Positions 1-9,327 of a stretch of 64,000 bases of DNA are shown here, one piece after another (the stretch's first letter is position 1; each line of letters opens with the position of its first letter). Source of the DNA: Bacteroidota bacterium (lineage in GTDB: Bacteria > Bacteroidota > Bacteroidia > Flavobacteriales > Weeksellaceae); contig JAHIQD010000010.1 in assembly GCA_018902795.1 (NCBI GenBank), forward strand, positions 1-64,000, read 5' to 3'. Position numbers and translations under genes: made by a program. The notes under the pieces are model-generated. The model was not told where the DNA came from. It saw only the letters and a program-made list of their open reading frames with translations, and ran no database searches.

Positions 1-108
1 GAAGGAAAGCATAAATTGTCTGTAATTAATGCAGTAGCGAGTAAAATTGTTTTAAGGATTTTCGCAGTCTCAAAAAGAGATCAAAATTATGTGAAAATTT
101 ATGCTTAA
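1..108 (+). CDS. IS110-family transposase, C-terminal end (partial at window edge)
   Basis: The frame is open from base 1 and stops at TAA 106-108, leaving 35 residues; the start lies outside the window. The visible end resembles the C-terminus of Bacteroidota IS110-family transposases (Transposase_20 domain): a GKHK turn, a helix containing INAVASK, then RIFAV and an RD..Y tail. These DEDD-type recombinases move the element using a guide ('bridge') RNA encoded in the non-coding end of the element. Only the tail is visible, so the subgroup (IS110 or IS1111) and the intactness of the gene cannot be judged. The identification rests on pattern memory over 35 residues. Confidence 0.6.
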   Translation, partial: EGKHKLSVINAVASKIVLRIFAVSKRDQNYVKIYA

Positions 109-311
109 TTATTTGTTTTTATCTTAGAATGCTCAGCCACCGGAAATAACGTTGGAGTGGTAAGGATATTTTGCCTACAGTATATGTGATCTATTAAGGC
201 TCGAAGTGAGGACACTTCGCGCAGCTGGGTATGTGATATATTAAGGCTCCAAGTGAGGACACTTAGAGCAGCTGGAGGAATCCGGGCTTTAAGAATTGAT
301 TTATTAAAGAT
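109..311. other. Non-coding stretch after the IS110 transposase; possible right end or structured RNA
   Basis: No plausible coding frame is visible between the transposase stop and the stop of the nuclease gene on the opposite strand. The stretch holds a CCAC/GTGG pairing near 137-153, the two tandem hairpin repeats at 183-275 and a CTTTAA/TTAAAG hairpin near 288-309. If the element belongs to the IS1111 group, whose bridge RNA lies 3' of the transposase gene, this is where that RNA would be encoded. The exact end of the insertion sequence was not located. Confidence 0.35.
183..275 (+). repeat. Two tandem 46-bp hairpin repeats
   Basis: Copies at 183-228 and 230-275 start 47 bp apart. Each carries the hairpin AAGTG-AGGA-CACTT, extended to CGAAGTG-AGGA-CACTTCG in the first copy, flanked by GGCT and AGCT, which can pair (one G-U) as an outer stem. 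The copies differ in only a few bases: one in the 5' arm, and the bases at the foot of the inner stem (CG/CGC in copy 1, CC/AGA in copy 2). A conserved scaffold with variation confined to an internal loop suggests a structured RNA or a recombinase-binding element rather than chance. Confidence 0.75.
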
Positions 312-1616
312 CTATTGCGGCATGAAGCGATGCCTCATCATTTCATAAAATGGAAAAAGTAATTTAAAAACTTTGAGTGTTTCAGTAGGTAAATTAACTT
401 CTGACATTTCATTATCAGGAATGTGATAATCTCTTCCAATTATGAAATATTTTTGAATATCATCTTTTTTACAGAAGTCATGTAAATCTTCAACTGAATT
501 AAAATTATGACAAAATTCTTTGGTGCCACCTACTGAAATAAAATAATCATTGGGTAATCCGTTTAACATTTGATAGAATTTTTCTCTATAAACTTTATTC
601 CTCATACTTACTTTAAAGAAATCACGGTCAAAAATCCCTCCTTCATTTTCTTTTGCGAAAAGTAGCCAAATACCAATATTTTTATAATCAATCCTAATTT
701 GTAGTCTTGCGTGATGAATAAAAGTCTGTTTGGATTTTTGGTCAAAACCAACAAGCCTTTGATATTCTTTAATTTCATTTTCATTCTTACCATAACTTAA
801 CCAAATAGCATTAATTGGTCTTGGCTTAGTAGGGTCAATTTGTCTTATCATTGAAACTAAATGATCTGACATAGGATTAGGTTCTAGAATTTGAATACCA
901 TAATCTTTAAATCGAGGGAAAATAGATTTGTGCAATTCTTCACATTTTATTTTAGCCGATTCTCTTTCATCAATTGCCTCTTTATTATCTTTTGTCCATA
1001 ATTCTTTCCTAAACGCTAAATGATGTTCTTTTTTGAAGTACCTATCCGAAAAATCAATTGCATCTAACGGATTAGTAATAGATACTGGTTTTCTTAGTTT
1101 AAAGCTTTTTCTTTTTTTCTTAAGTTCTTTCTCAATTTCTTCTAACGAATTAAACTCCTCCTCATAAGCTAAAATATTTTCATCTGTTAATGGAAAAGAT
1201 TCCTTATATAAAGTATTAAACCAATCCAAAATAGATAAACAATCTTCTTGGCTAGTTATTTTGTAATTTAACTCAATGTTATGCTCAAGTCCACCATCAG
1301 TTAAATTTGAAGATCCGACAAAAGCTGTTAAGCAATCATTATCTTTGAATAAATATACTTTTGGGTGAAAATTGTATTCTGTTTTATAGATAGCAGCTTC
1401 AAACAACTTATTCTGGAGCTGTGACTGCATTTTCCGTAATACTTTTGGGTTTGTTGGTAAATCTATCCCTACAAGATAATTTTGCTTACAATAGAGATTA
1501 ATGCTAGCTTGAATAAAATCATAAGTGCTTTCTTTTACCAAGGCAACGGCAAACCAAATTTCACTTGCGGTAACTAATAATTCTTCAAAATCTGATTTTA
1601 AATCTGTAACAATCAT
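312..1616 (-). CDS. Phospholipase D-like nuclease linked to a type I R-M operon
   Basis: A 434-residue protein whose first third is a PLD-superfamily domain with a single HKD-type motif: HPKVYLF (H84, K86), then GSSNLTDGGL (G101-N104). In nucleases of this family one such motif per chain forms an active site in a dimer and cleaves DNA without metal. The remaining ~270 residues, with a lysine-rich stretch near 160-175, match nothing I recognise. It is the last gene of the hsdR-hsdM-hsdS-ATPase operon, 17 bp after the ATPase gene, and probably works with that ATPase. No signal peptide or membrane segment is seen, so it should be cytoplasmic. The PLD domain is clear; the role in defence is inferred from position. 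Confidence 0.75.
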   Translation of the reverse strand: MIVTDLKSDFEELLVTASEIWFAVALVKESTYDFIQASINLYCKQNYLVGIDLPTNPKVLRKMQSQLQNKLFEAAIYKTEYNFHPKVYLFKDNDCLTAFVGSSNLTDGGLEHNIELNYKITSQEDCLSILDWFNTLYKESFPLTDENILAYEEEFNSLEEIEKELKKKRKSFKLRKPVSITNPLDAIDFSDRYFKKEHHLAFRKELWTKDNKEAIDERESAKIKCEELHKSIFPRFKDYGIQILEPNPMSDHLVSMIRQIDPTKPRPINAIWLSYGKNENEIKEYQRLVGFDQKSKQTFIHHARLQIRIDYKNIGIWLLFAKENEGGIFDRDFFKVSMRNKVYREKFYQMLNGLPNDYFISVGGTKEFCHNFNSVEDLHDFCKKDDIQKYFIIGRDYHIPDNEMSEVNLPTETLKVFKLLFPFYEMMRHRFMPQ

Positions 1617-1633
1617 TTTCTTAAGAGTATTTA

Positions 1634-3511
1634 TTAAGAATTGGGGATCTTACTTTCAATAAAATCAAACATCGGTTGGAAAACTTCAAAACATTCGTCT
1701 GGAAATGTTGGTACTTTTAATTTGGCAAAATCGACTTTGTCGCCATGAAATCGTTTAAAGGGAATTGGTAATTTGATATCTTCTTTAAACATTGATGCTA
1801 CTTTCGGTAAATGGCTAAAAATATGCTCAATCGCCATTACCGCATTTTCTCCAAAAGTCCCACCAGTAATTTTGTTAATCACCTGATCTTCTATAGGTTT
1901 ACCTTTCGGTACCGGAAGCATCATAGCATACACTTCCTTATTTGCCATTTTTTTTATCAGTCCAAGATATGGATCAACACATTCCGAATCATCAGAAAAT
2001 GCATGCCAGGTATTATAAGCTTTATCGTAGTCGAATAGACCAAATATCGGCAGCCCTTCCATGTCTTTTATAACTTCTGGGTCCTGCATTAATTGCGCTA
2101 AATATTTATGTCCAAATGCATAGAAAGGTATAAAAGGAATGTCTTTTTCCGGATTTAATTTATTCCACGCTTCTTTTATTATAATTGGGTCGGTCTTACC
2201 TTCGGTAAAGAGAACTGGTTTTTTTTCAATCTGGATAGTATTTATGATGCTAAGTATTTGTTCTTGCTCGCTATACTTAATTAATTTTTCGCTTAATTTG
2301 TCTATGGCAATTCTTTTAGGAATTTCAGCAGCTCCCAACTTTCCTGCTTTGCTAAAATCAAAGTAGCGAACCTTATCTTTCAAAAATTTAATTAAGGTGA
2401 TTGCACTATGACTACTCATCAAGATATGATTGCTTTCAGTAGAGTCAGAGGAAATATCGGTTATTTGTTTGAAAAAATCGAATTGCCATTCAGGATGCAA
2501 AAATGCGTCGGGCTCATCTAATAATGAAATACAATTAAAGTCTTTGAATATTTCAGTTACGGCTAAGATGTACACTGACTGAAATTGACCATCACTAAAT
2601 TGGCCAATACTTATATTTTCTAGGGTTTTTAATTGGACATCAATTTCTATTTCTTTCAATAATCCTATAGTTTTAAGATTGTCGAGGGTAATGAATATTT
2701 CAAAAATTGATTTATTAGAAAACTTAATTTTAAAATCCTCAAATGATCGGTAAAGAATATATTCTTCATGATCACCTATGACTATTTTACCTGACGGTCT
2801 TTCTAGTGTTTGTTCAATCTTTTTAACATTCCAAATTTCATTTAATACATCCCTGAAATAACCATCGGCTCCCCAGAACCTGTTATCAGCATCGAATTCA
2901 TCAAAGGTACGACCCTTTGCGAAAGATGGCTTTTGGAAAACCATCTTAATCTCTGCACCAACATTCTCAATACCTAATCTGTTTTTGATAGTTTGCTTTA
3001 ACTTTAGGTCGTCTGTTTGTAATAGAATAGACGCTAATAAGATATTTTTGTATTCTTTTCCAATACCGAAAAAGAGTCTCGCATCCTCACCGTCAAAATT
3101 CGGACTACTTCTATTGCGATTTAATTTGTCACGATGCTTATTGCTAAAATCATTTATAAAATCCCCAATAGTATCATTGTGACCGGAATAGTATACCAAA
3201 ATATTTGCAGGTAGAAATTTTTTATTTACAAATGCAATTTTTTGTTTGTCATCATCACGCCACTCACCGTCTTTTCTGTAAATTAAAACATGCTCTCCAT
3301 CCAATTCGTAATTGAGCTTATAATCGAACGATATCGGATAATCATGATCGAAAATATGTTTAAATATTTCAATAACTGCCTCAAACAAATTAGATTTTCC
3401 AGTACCATTTTTGCCCACAAAAACATCGATAAAACTTGTGCCATCAAAATCTAATTTAAAATCTTTTAGGTTTTTGTATTCGCCTATGATGTGTAAATGT
3501 TTTAATCTCAT
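1634..3511 (-). CDS. OLD-like AAA ATPase with C-terminal TOPRIM domain
   Basis: A 625-residue ATPase of the SMC/RecF/OLD type. Walker A is GKNGTGKS (33-40), a signature-like SIGQFSDGQ lies at 301-309, Walker B is LLDEPDAFLHPEW (330-342) and the switch motif is SSHS (366-369). A TOPRIM-like domain follows: FTEGKTD with E437 and FGLFDYDK with D495 and D497, residues that bind metal in OLD nucleases. OLD-family proteins are ATP-driven nucleases, and Gabija GajA is one example. No UvrD-like GajB partner is present; instead the gene sits 4 bp after hsdS and 17 bp before a PLD nuclease gene. Sensing or cleavage of foreign DNA is inferred. The domain call is confident; the nuclease activity is less so. 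Confidence 0.8.
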   Translation of the reverse strand: MRLKHLHIIGEYKNLKDFKLDFDGTSFIDVFVGKNGTGKSNLFEAVIEIFKHIFDHDYPISFDYKLNYELDGEHVLIYRKDGEWRDDDKQKIAFVNKKFLPANILVYYSGHNDTIGDFINDFSNKHRDKLNRNRSSPNFDGEDARLFFGIGKEYKNILLASILLQTDDLKLKQTIKNRLGIENVGAEIKMVFQKPSFAKGRTFDEFDADNRFWGADGYFRDVLNEIWNVKKIEQTLERPSGKIVIGDHEEYILYRSFEDFKIKFSNKSIFEIFITLDNLKTIGLLKEIEIDVQLKTLENISIGQFSDGQFQSVYILAVTEIFKDFNCISLLDEPDAFLHPEWQFDFFKQITDISSDSTESNHILMSSHSAITLIKFLKDKVRYFDFSKAGKLGAAEIPKRIAIDKLSEKLIKYSEQEQILSIINTIQIEKKPVLFTEGKTDPIIIKEAWNKLNPEKDIPFIPFYAFGHKYLAQLMQDPEVIKDMEGLPIFGLFDYDKAYNTWHAFSDDSECVDPYLGLIKKMANKEVYAMMLPVPKGKPIEDQVINKITGGTFGENAVMAIEHIFSHLPKVASMFKEDIKLPIPFKRFHGDKVDFAKLKVPTFPDECFEVFQPMFDFIESKIPNS

Positions 3512-3515
3512 ATTG

Positions 3516-5198
3516 CTATACTTGGGCTAAAACTGCATTAAGAATTTGAGTTTGCTTTTGTGAAGATTGCTCAATGTTTTTTTCAAGTGCATCACAAAGT
3601 TCAAATAGTTGATTAATTCTGCTAACTATTCTTTTTTGTTCATTATAAGGAGGTAAAGGAACCACAGTATTGATAATCTTTTCACGAGAGATATTTGGTT
3701 GTGCTGCACCAGCACCTTGAGAAATAAAATTGTTTTTTAAAGAAAGAATTAGATTGTACAAATAGTTGTTGTCAATTCCTTTATAAGTATTACAAGCACA
3801 AACAGCTTGATTTGTTGCGGCTTCAATTTCTAAAACTCCCGCTTCGCCAATATTTGCTCCATACATTGCTATTAAAACTGAACCGATAGGGTTTATATGT
3901 AGTGAGCATTTTTCTAATGCATATTCAGTAATGGTTTCACTGGTGAATTTTATTCTTCCTTGCTTGACTTCCCCTGATTTGACCCATGGAATTTTACCTT
4001 CATAAAATGAACTATTACTTCTATTTGGTGTTGAACCTGACTTCCAAGTGCCAAAATCATTTAATCTAACCCATTTCCAATTTTTAGGTAATTCATAAGT
4101 GATTTCGTCTTTTTTAATAGTAGGCAGTTCTTTTTGTTTTCTAATACTTCCGCTTTTAATTAAATTGTTTTTTTCTACAAGTATTTCTTTGTGCAATTCT
4201 ACAGCAGATTGTTCATTATCATCTTGAAGAACTAACTTACCTCTCATGGCTAGATTTAGAATTACTTCTCTTAAATCAGTCACATTTTGTTTTATGCTAT
4301 ATAAAGTTTCAAATTGATTAGCAATAAAACTCCAAGCATTATTAAATGTTATTTCATCATTGGCTTTTATAAGGTTATTGATAGCTGCCGAATTCATTTG
4401 AAGTTGTAATTTGTGTTTGCGATTTCGTTCTTCTTCTAGCTTATCACATAAAAGCATGAGTTGGTCCATTTTTTCAACTATTCTTTTTTGTTCTTCTAAG
4501 GGAGGAAGTGGAATAATATATTCCCTTATTTTTCTTAAAACTAGATTTTTATTACCTACACCTTCAGTACCGTCTTTTGAATATTTTTTTACTAAAGGAG
4601 AATTAATTAAATTTTCTATGAATTTGGGATAAACTTTATTACTAATAATTTTTAATAACGCAACACTAACAAATATGCTAAATTGCTTATCAGTATCTAT
4701 TGTTACAGCAATTCCAGTAGTGCCAATTTTAGTCAGTAAAATATCATTATACTCAGGATTGCATCTTTTTGTAAGTTCTAAATGTTCAGTTTCGGAAATA
4801 AACTTAGTGTCATTAAAATCAATTTTACCAGAGCTTAAATTTTTAACTGATAAAAAAGGAATACCTTCGTCGATATAATTCGGCGTGTGGTGTGCTCCAT
4901 CTGTAATAAGCGTACAAATATTTTCTAATTTTATCCATTTCCAATTCTCTGGTATTGAATATGGTACTTGTTCTTTTTTAATTGCTTCTAATGAACTTTG
5001 CTTTTTCATTAGTTTACTTTTTAAAAGACGTTCTTTTTCTTTTTCTATTTCTTCTAAAAGCTTTTGTGCAGGTTTGTCATTTGAATTTTGCTCAACTAAT
5101 TTTCCTTGCATTGCCAATTTTAAAATCAGTTCACGCAATCTGGTAATACCATCAGGAGTTTCTAATGCAATTTCAAAATGTTTTTCTAATAATTTCAT
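3516..5198 (-). CDS. hsdS: Type I restriction-modification specificity subunit HsdS
   Basis: HsdS recognises the two halves of the split target site and positions the methylase. The 560 residues show the usual two-fold layout: conserved repeats LRELILKLAMQGKLV (21-35) and LREVILNLAMRGKLV (309-323), target-recognition domain 1 at about 81-231, domain 2 at about 369-513, each opened by an ENWKW/KNWKW turn and closed by LPPLEEQKRIV or LPPYNEQKRIV and a coiled coil. The two recognition domains differ, predicting an asymmetric bipartite site. It lies 6 bp after hsdM and 4 bp before the ATPase gene. No second hsdS, recombinase or inverted repeat that would allow domain shuffling was seen. Length is normal for a complete two-domain HsdS. 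Confidence 0.93.
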   Translation of the reverse strand: MKLLEKHFEIALETPDGITRLRELILKLAMQGKLVEQNSNDKPAQKLLEEIEKEKERLLKSKLMKKQSSLEAIKKEQVPYSIPENWKWIKLENICTLITDGAHHTPNYIDEGIPFLSVKNLSSGKIDFNDTKFISETEHLELTKRCNPEYNDILLTKIGTTGIAVTIDTDKQFSIFVSVALLKIISNKVYPKFIENLINSPLVKKYSKDGTEGVGNKNLVLRKIREYIIPLPPLEEQKRIVEKMDQLMLLCDKLEEERNRKHKLQLQMNSAAINNLIKANDEITFNNAWSFIANQFETLYSIKQNVTDLREVILNLAMRGKLVLQDDNEQSAVELHKEILVEKNNLIKSGSIRKQKELPTIKKDEITYELPKNWKWVRLNDFGTWKSGSTPNRSNSSFYEGKIPWVKSGEVKQGRIKFTSETITEYALEKCSLHINPIGSVLIAMYGANIGEAGVLEIEAATNQAVCACNTYKGIDNNYLYNLILSLKNNFISQGAGAAQPNISREKIINTVVPLPPYNEQKRIVSRINQLFELCDALEKNIEQSSQKQTQILNAVLAQV

Positions 5199-5204
5199 CT
5201 TGTA

Positions 5205-6650
5205 TTAATTTCCTAATGCTTGCATTAATTCTTTTTTCAATAAATCTCTTGTGGCAATCAATTCTTTGCTGATTTGCTCATAGTCCTGCATTAATATTTC
5301 CGGGTCGGTATGAATAATTTCAACACTATGCGGGTTTTTGAAATCTAAATTGTAATTTTTATCTTCAATTTCTTTTACAGAAACTTTCCAAGCATGTTCG
5401 TTTTGCTTGCGGTTGTTCCACCATTTTTTTTCTAATTCAAACTCTTCAATGCGTAAAGGTTTGCTTCTAGAATATGATTTGTAGCCATCAGGATATGGAT
5501 GTTCAAAATACCATACGTGTTTGGTTGGTTCACCTTTTTCAAAAAATAAAATATTGGTATTAATACCCGTGTAAGGACTAAATACTCCTTTAGGTAAACG
5601 AACAATAGTATGAAGGTTAAATTCTTTTAACAATTCTCTTTTTAAAGTGGTTTTTACTCCTTCACCAAATAAAAAGCCATCTGGTAAAACCACACCAGCT
5701 CTTCCAGTATCGGCTCTTAGTAAGTGCATAATTAACGCCATAAACAAATCGGCCGTTTCCCGGGTTTGGTATTTTTTAGGAAAGTTTTTTTCAATACCAT
5801 CTTCTTCAACACCGCCAAATGGAGGATTGGTAATAATTACGTCCATTCGGTCTTTTGGTCCATAATCTTTAAGAGGTTTGCTTAAGGTATTGTCATGTCT
5901 GATATTGCTTGGGACATCAATACCGTGTAACATCATATTAGTCATCGCAAGCATGTGTGGCAAAGGTTTTTTTTCTATACCATGAATGTTGTCTTGCAGT
6001 TTCGTGATATCCTTATCATTTTTAAATGATTTCTTCTTGTGCTCAATAACATTCACCAGGAAACCACCCGTTCCACATGCAGGATCAAATACCCGTTCTC
6101 CCAATTGTGGGTTTAAAACATCAACCATGAATTGTGTTACAGCTCGTGGTGTATAGTATTCACCGGCATTACCTGCCGACTGCAAATCCTGTAATATTTT
6201 TTCGTAAATATCATTAAATACATGACGATCACTGGATGAATTAAAATCAACATCGCCCTGAATAGTGTTGATTACCTGTCTTAACAGCGTTCCCGATTTC
6301 ATGTAGTTATAGGCATCTTCAAAAACGCTTCCCACAATTTTACCATGAGGAGAAACGCCGGCAGTGGTTGAAAGTTTTTTCAAAGAGGGGAACAGATCAT
6401 TGTTAACAAAATCAATTAATTCTTCTCCTGTCATTCCTTCATCGTTTGCTGCCCAATTAGACCATTTAAAGCGACTTTGTAATGGTGATTTATAATTATC
6501 TGATGTTATTTCCCATTCTTTTTCTTTGTCGTCAAATATTTTAAGGAAAAGCAGCCATACCATCTGGCTAATACGTTGGGCATCTCCATCGACGCCAACG
6601 TCTTTACGCATTATATCTTGAATGGTTTTAATTAATGTACCTAATGACAT
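5205..6650 (-). CDS. hsdM: Type I restriction-modification methylase subunit HsdM
   Basis: An N6-adenine methyltransferase that with HsdS methylates the target and with HsdR forms the restriction complex. In 481 residues it has the N-terminal HsdM helical domain, GEYYTPR (163-169), the SAM-binding DPACGTGGF (189-197) and the catalytic NPPF (275-278), in the order usual for gamma-type amino methyltransferases. It starts 24 bp after hsdR and ends 6 bp before hsdS, so the three subunits are surely co-transcribed. All catalytic motifs are intact, so the methylase should be active. Confidence 0.95.
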   Translation of the reverse strand: MSLGTLIKTIQDIMRKDVGVDGDAQRISQMVWLLFLKIFDDKEKEWEITSDNYKSPLQSRFKWSNWAANDEGMTGEELIDFVNNDLFPSLKKLSTTAGVSPHGKIVGSVFEDAYNYMKSGTLLRQVINTIQGDVDFNSSSDRHVFNDIYEKILQDLQSAGNAGEYYTPRAVTQFMVDVLNPQLGERVFDPACGTGGFLVNVIEHKKKSFKNDKDITKLQDNIHGIEKKPLPHMLAMTNMMLHGIDVPSNIRHDNTLSKPLKDYGPKDRMDVIITNPPFGGVEEDGIEKNFPKKYQTRETADLFMALIMHLLRADTGRAGVVLPDGFLFGEGVKTTLKRELLKEFNLHTIVRLPKGVFSPYTGINTNILFFEKGEPTKHVWYFEHPYPDGYKSYSRSKPLRIEEFELEKKWWNNRKQNEHAWKVSVKEIEDKNYNLDFKNPHSVEIIHTDPEILMQDYEQISKELIATRDLLKKELMQALGN

Positions 6651-6674
6651 ATTTAGTATTTATTGTTTTATTAT

Positions 6675-9029
6675 TTAGGATGAATATATTGCGCGTTCTA
6701 GTTCTTTAACCGCTTCTTCGTACTGAACTTTGCCCCCAAAGATCTTAATAATTTCGATTGGAGTACCATAATCCGTAAATGGCCGAATGGTTAATATCTT
6801 GGTTTCTTCTATGGGTTCAACGCCCTCATCAGCGTATTTGTCTATCAAAGAATTAATTACTTTTTGAGCTTGTTCGCCATATTTAGCAAAGTAATTTCTT
6901 TTCTTAACCTGTTCCGCACGTTCTTTTCTTGAGAGCGGTGGCTGATCCCAGGCTATATGACAAATGATATCAAAAGGGTCATAATCTTTTCCTATTTCTT
7001 CTGCCAACGCAGCAAAGAACACACCTTCATTAGCTAATTCCTCGATGATTATTTTCTTTTTATCTGCATGTGACCATTTCAGTAAAAAGTCATCCAAAGA
7101 AGCAAATTCATTTTCCAGCGTTTTTTTTGTGTAATCTTTTAATGATTCCGTGATGAGTTTTCCCTTTGCATCAAAATACTGTACTCTTTCCGCTACAACT
7201 GAAACAGAAACATTATTGACGTAGTATTTTTTAGCGGTTGAATTAGTTCCGTCGTCAGTAGCTGGATCTGTATCTCCTTCTTTTCCATCATGTGCTGATG
7301 TATCAGTACCATCACCAAGAGAGTCTGGCGGCACTGGGGAATCGCCAGATTTTGGTTCATAGATAATTACCGGTTCTCCATCAAAATCAGGATCAGCAAA
7401 TAATTCTGTTGCTTTTTTGAAGTCCATTATGGTAAAGAAGAATTTGTTATAATCCTCATTAATTCTCGTTCCACGACCAATAATCTGTTTGAATTCAGTC
7501 ATCGATTGGATTCTCTGATCCAGAACAATCAGTTTGCATGTCTGTGCGTCTACACCAGTAGTCATCAATTTAGAGGTAGTAGCAATTACAGGGAACCTAG
7601 ATTCAGGAAAGATAAAATTATCCAATTCCATTTTACCTTCTTCATTGTCACCGGTAATTCTAACGACATACTTATTGTTTTGGGCAGCTATATCACTATT
7701 TTCGTTTACCAATGCCTGTCGCATACGTTCAGCATGATCTATATTGTCACAGAAGACAATTGTTTTATCATAGCGATTGGTCTGTTTGAGAAAGTCGGAT
7801 ATTTTTTTAGCCACTAATTCGGTTCTTTTATCAAGAACCAATGATTTGTCAAAATCTTTTTGATTGTAAATTCTATCTTCTATGATATTGCCGTACCTGT
7901 CTACCATCCCCTTGTCAGGACGCCAGCCAGTAACATCCTTGTCAATATCTATTCTTACTACTTTATAAGGAGCTAAAAATCCATCATCAATTCCTTGCCG
8001 TAATGAATAGGTATATATAGGTTCACCAAAATAATCGATGTTAGAAACATCTTTAGTTTCTTTTGGAGTTGCCGTCAGTCCAATTTGTGTTGCGGCTGTA
8101 AAATATTCTAAAATTTTTCTCCAATTGGAGTCCTCTGCAGCACTTCCCCTGTGACATTCGTCAATAACTATTAAGTCAAAAAACTCTGGAGAAAACTGTT
8201 TGTAAATATTCTGATCTTCCTGCGTACCAGTTACTGCCTGATATAATGAAAGATAAATTTCGTAAGACTTATTTGCCTGTCTTTTGGAAATTTTAGTCAT
8301 CGCCGAACCAAAAGGCTTGAAATCATTGGTCATTGTTTGATCCACTAAAATATTTCGATCGGCCAGAAACAGTATTCTTTTTTTAGTTTTAGATTTCCAT
8401 AATCTCCAAATGATTTGAAAGGCAGTATATGTTTTGCCCGTTCCGGTTGCCATTACCAAAAGTATTCTAGTGTCTCCTTTGGCTACAGCTTCCACCGTTT
8501 TATTGATTGCAAGTAGCTGATAATACCTAGGGGTTTTATTGCTTCCATCACTATAATAATCTTCCGCGATGATATTTTCCTGAACTGATGTGAGATTTTT
8601 GTGTTCACACCACATCTGCCATAATGTTTCTGGTGAAGGAAATTCTGCTAATGATATTTCTGTTTCAACATTACCATCTTTCGCAATACTGTTATGAAAT
8701 AAAAACCCATTCCCATTTGAACTAAATACAAATGGGACATTCAGCATCTGACCATAATTCAAACCCTGTTGCATTCCTGATGCAACTGTATGGTTATTAT
8801 CTTTAGCTTCAATTATTGCTATAGGTATACCGGGCTTGTAAAATAATACATAATCTGCACGTTTATTTTTTGCCCGAGTATGCAACTGCCCCCGAACAAT
8901 AACGCGACCATTGGTTAATGCAAATTCTTCACGAATCTGAACGTGTAAATCCCATCCTGACTGGAGCAGCGCAGGGGTAATATATTTGGAGCAGATATCC
9001 CTTTCTGTCAGCTTTTTTTTGTCATTCAT
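6675..9029 (-). CDS. hsdR: Type I restriction endonuclease subunit HsdR
   Basis: The ATP-driven translocase and nuclease of the system. The 784 residues begin with a PD-(D/E)xK nuclease domain (D59, then E74-A-K76), followed by a superfamily 2 helicase core: ATGTGKT (194-200), DECH (290-293), TATPKE (319-324) and a Q..GRGTR motif VI. After it comes a linker rich in D, G, S and T (about 560-600), then a C-terminal EcoEI-type domain. It is the first gene of the operon; no exact TAnnTTTG promoter was found in front of it. Motifs are intact. The low-complexity acidic linker is unusual and may be a flexible hinge. Confidence 0.94.
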   Translation of the reverse strand: MNDKKKLTERDICSKYITPALLQSGWDLHVQIREEFALTNGRVIVRGQLHTRAKNKRADYVLFYKPGIPIAIIEAKDNNHTVASGMQQGLNYGQMLNVPFVFSSNGNGFLFHNSIAKDGNVETEISLAEFPSPETLWQMWCEHKNLTSVQENIIAEDYYSDGSNKTPRYYQLLAINKTVEAVAKGDTRILLVMATGTGKTYTAFQIIWRLWKSKTKKRILFLADRNILVDQTMTNDFKPFGSAMTKISKRQANKSYEIYLSLYQAVTGTQEDQNIYKQFSPEFFDLIVIDECHRGSAAEDSNWRKILEYFTAATQIGLTATPKETKDVSNIDYFGEPIYTYSLRQGIDDGFLAPYKVVRIDIDKDVTGWRPDKGMVDRYGNIIEDRIYNQKDFDKSLVLDKRTELVAKKISDFLKQTNRYDKTIVFCDNIDHAERMRQALVNENSDIAAQNNKYVVRITGDNEEGKMELDNFIFPESRFPVIATTSKLMTTGVDAQTCKLIVLDQRIQSMTEFKQIIGRGTRINEDYNKFFFTIMDFKKATELFADPDFDGEPVIIYEPKSGDSPVPPDSLGDGTDTSAHDGKEGDTDPATDDGTNSTAKKYYVNNVSVSVVAERVQYFDAKGKLITESLKDYTKKTLENEFASLDDFLLKWSHADKKKIIIEELANEGVFFAALAEEIGKDYDPFDIICHIAWDQPPLSRKERAEQVKKRNYFAKYGEQAQKVINSLIDKYADEGVEPIEETKILTIRPFTDYGTPIEIIKIFGGKVQYEEAVKELERAIYSS

Positions 9030-9327
9030 TTCATCACTTTATGGCATCTTAATAAATCAATTGATAATATTCAAATATCCACAAATGTTTTAAGTTCACC
9101 AAATGGAGTAATTAATTACCGGGAATTGAGAGTTTATTTGGAAACAAGGAATTAATATTTAATACAGAGCTACCTGTTCCCCCATTTATCCAATTTTACA
9201 ATTGAGAACTGCAAATTAACAATAAACTACGACTATCACGTACTATAACCGACTAAATTTCTTTAATTTGGAGAGGTATATTGTGATTACACAGATTTAT
9301 CCATCGTAAACAGCCTTATTATAGTGT
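9030..9327. other. AT-rich intergenic region upstream of hsdR
   Basis: No coding frame, tRNA, strong hairpin or attachment-like repeat is visible. It should contain the promoter of the restriction operon, but the nearest minus-strand motifs (ATATTTG and AACATTTG at about 9073-9090) match the -7 consensus only in part. Confidence 0.4.

Noticed and set aside
3516..5198. Phase-variable HsdS by recombination
   Set aside because: Only one hsdS gene is present, and no recombinase or inverted partial hsdS copy was found.
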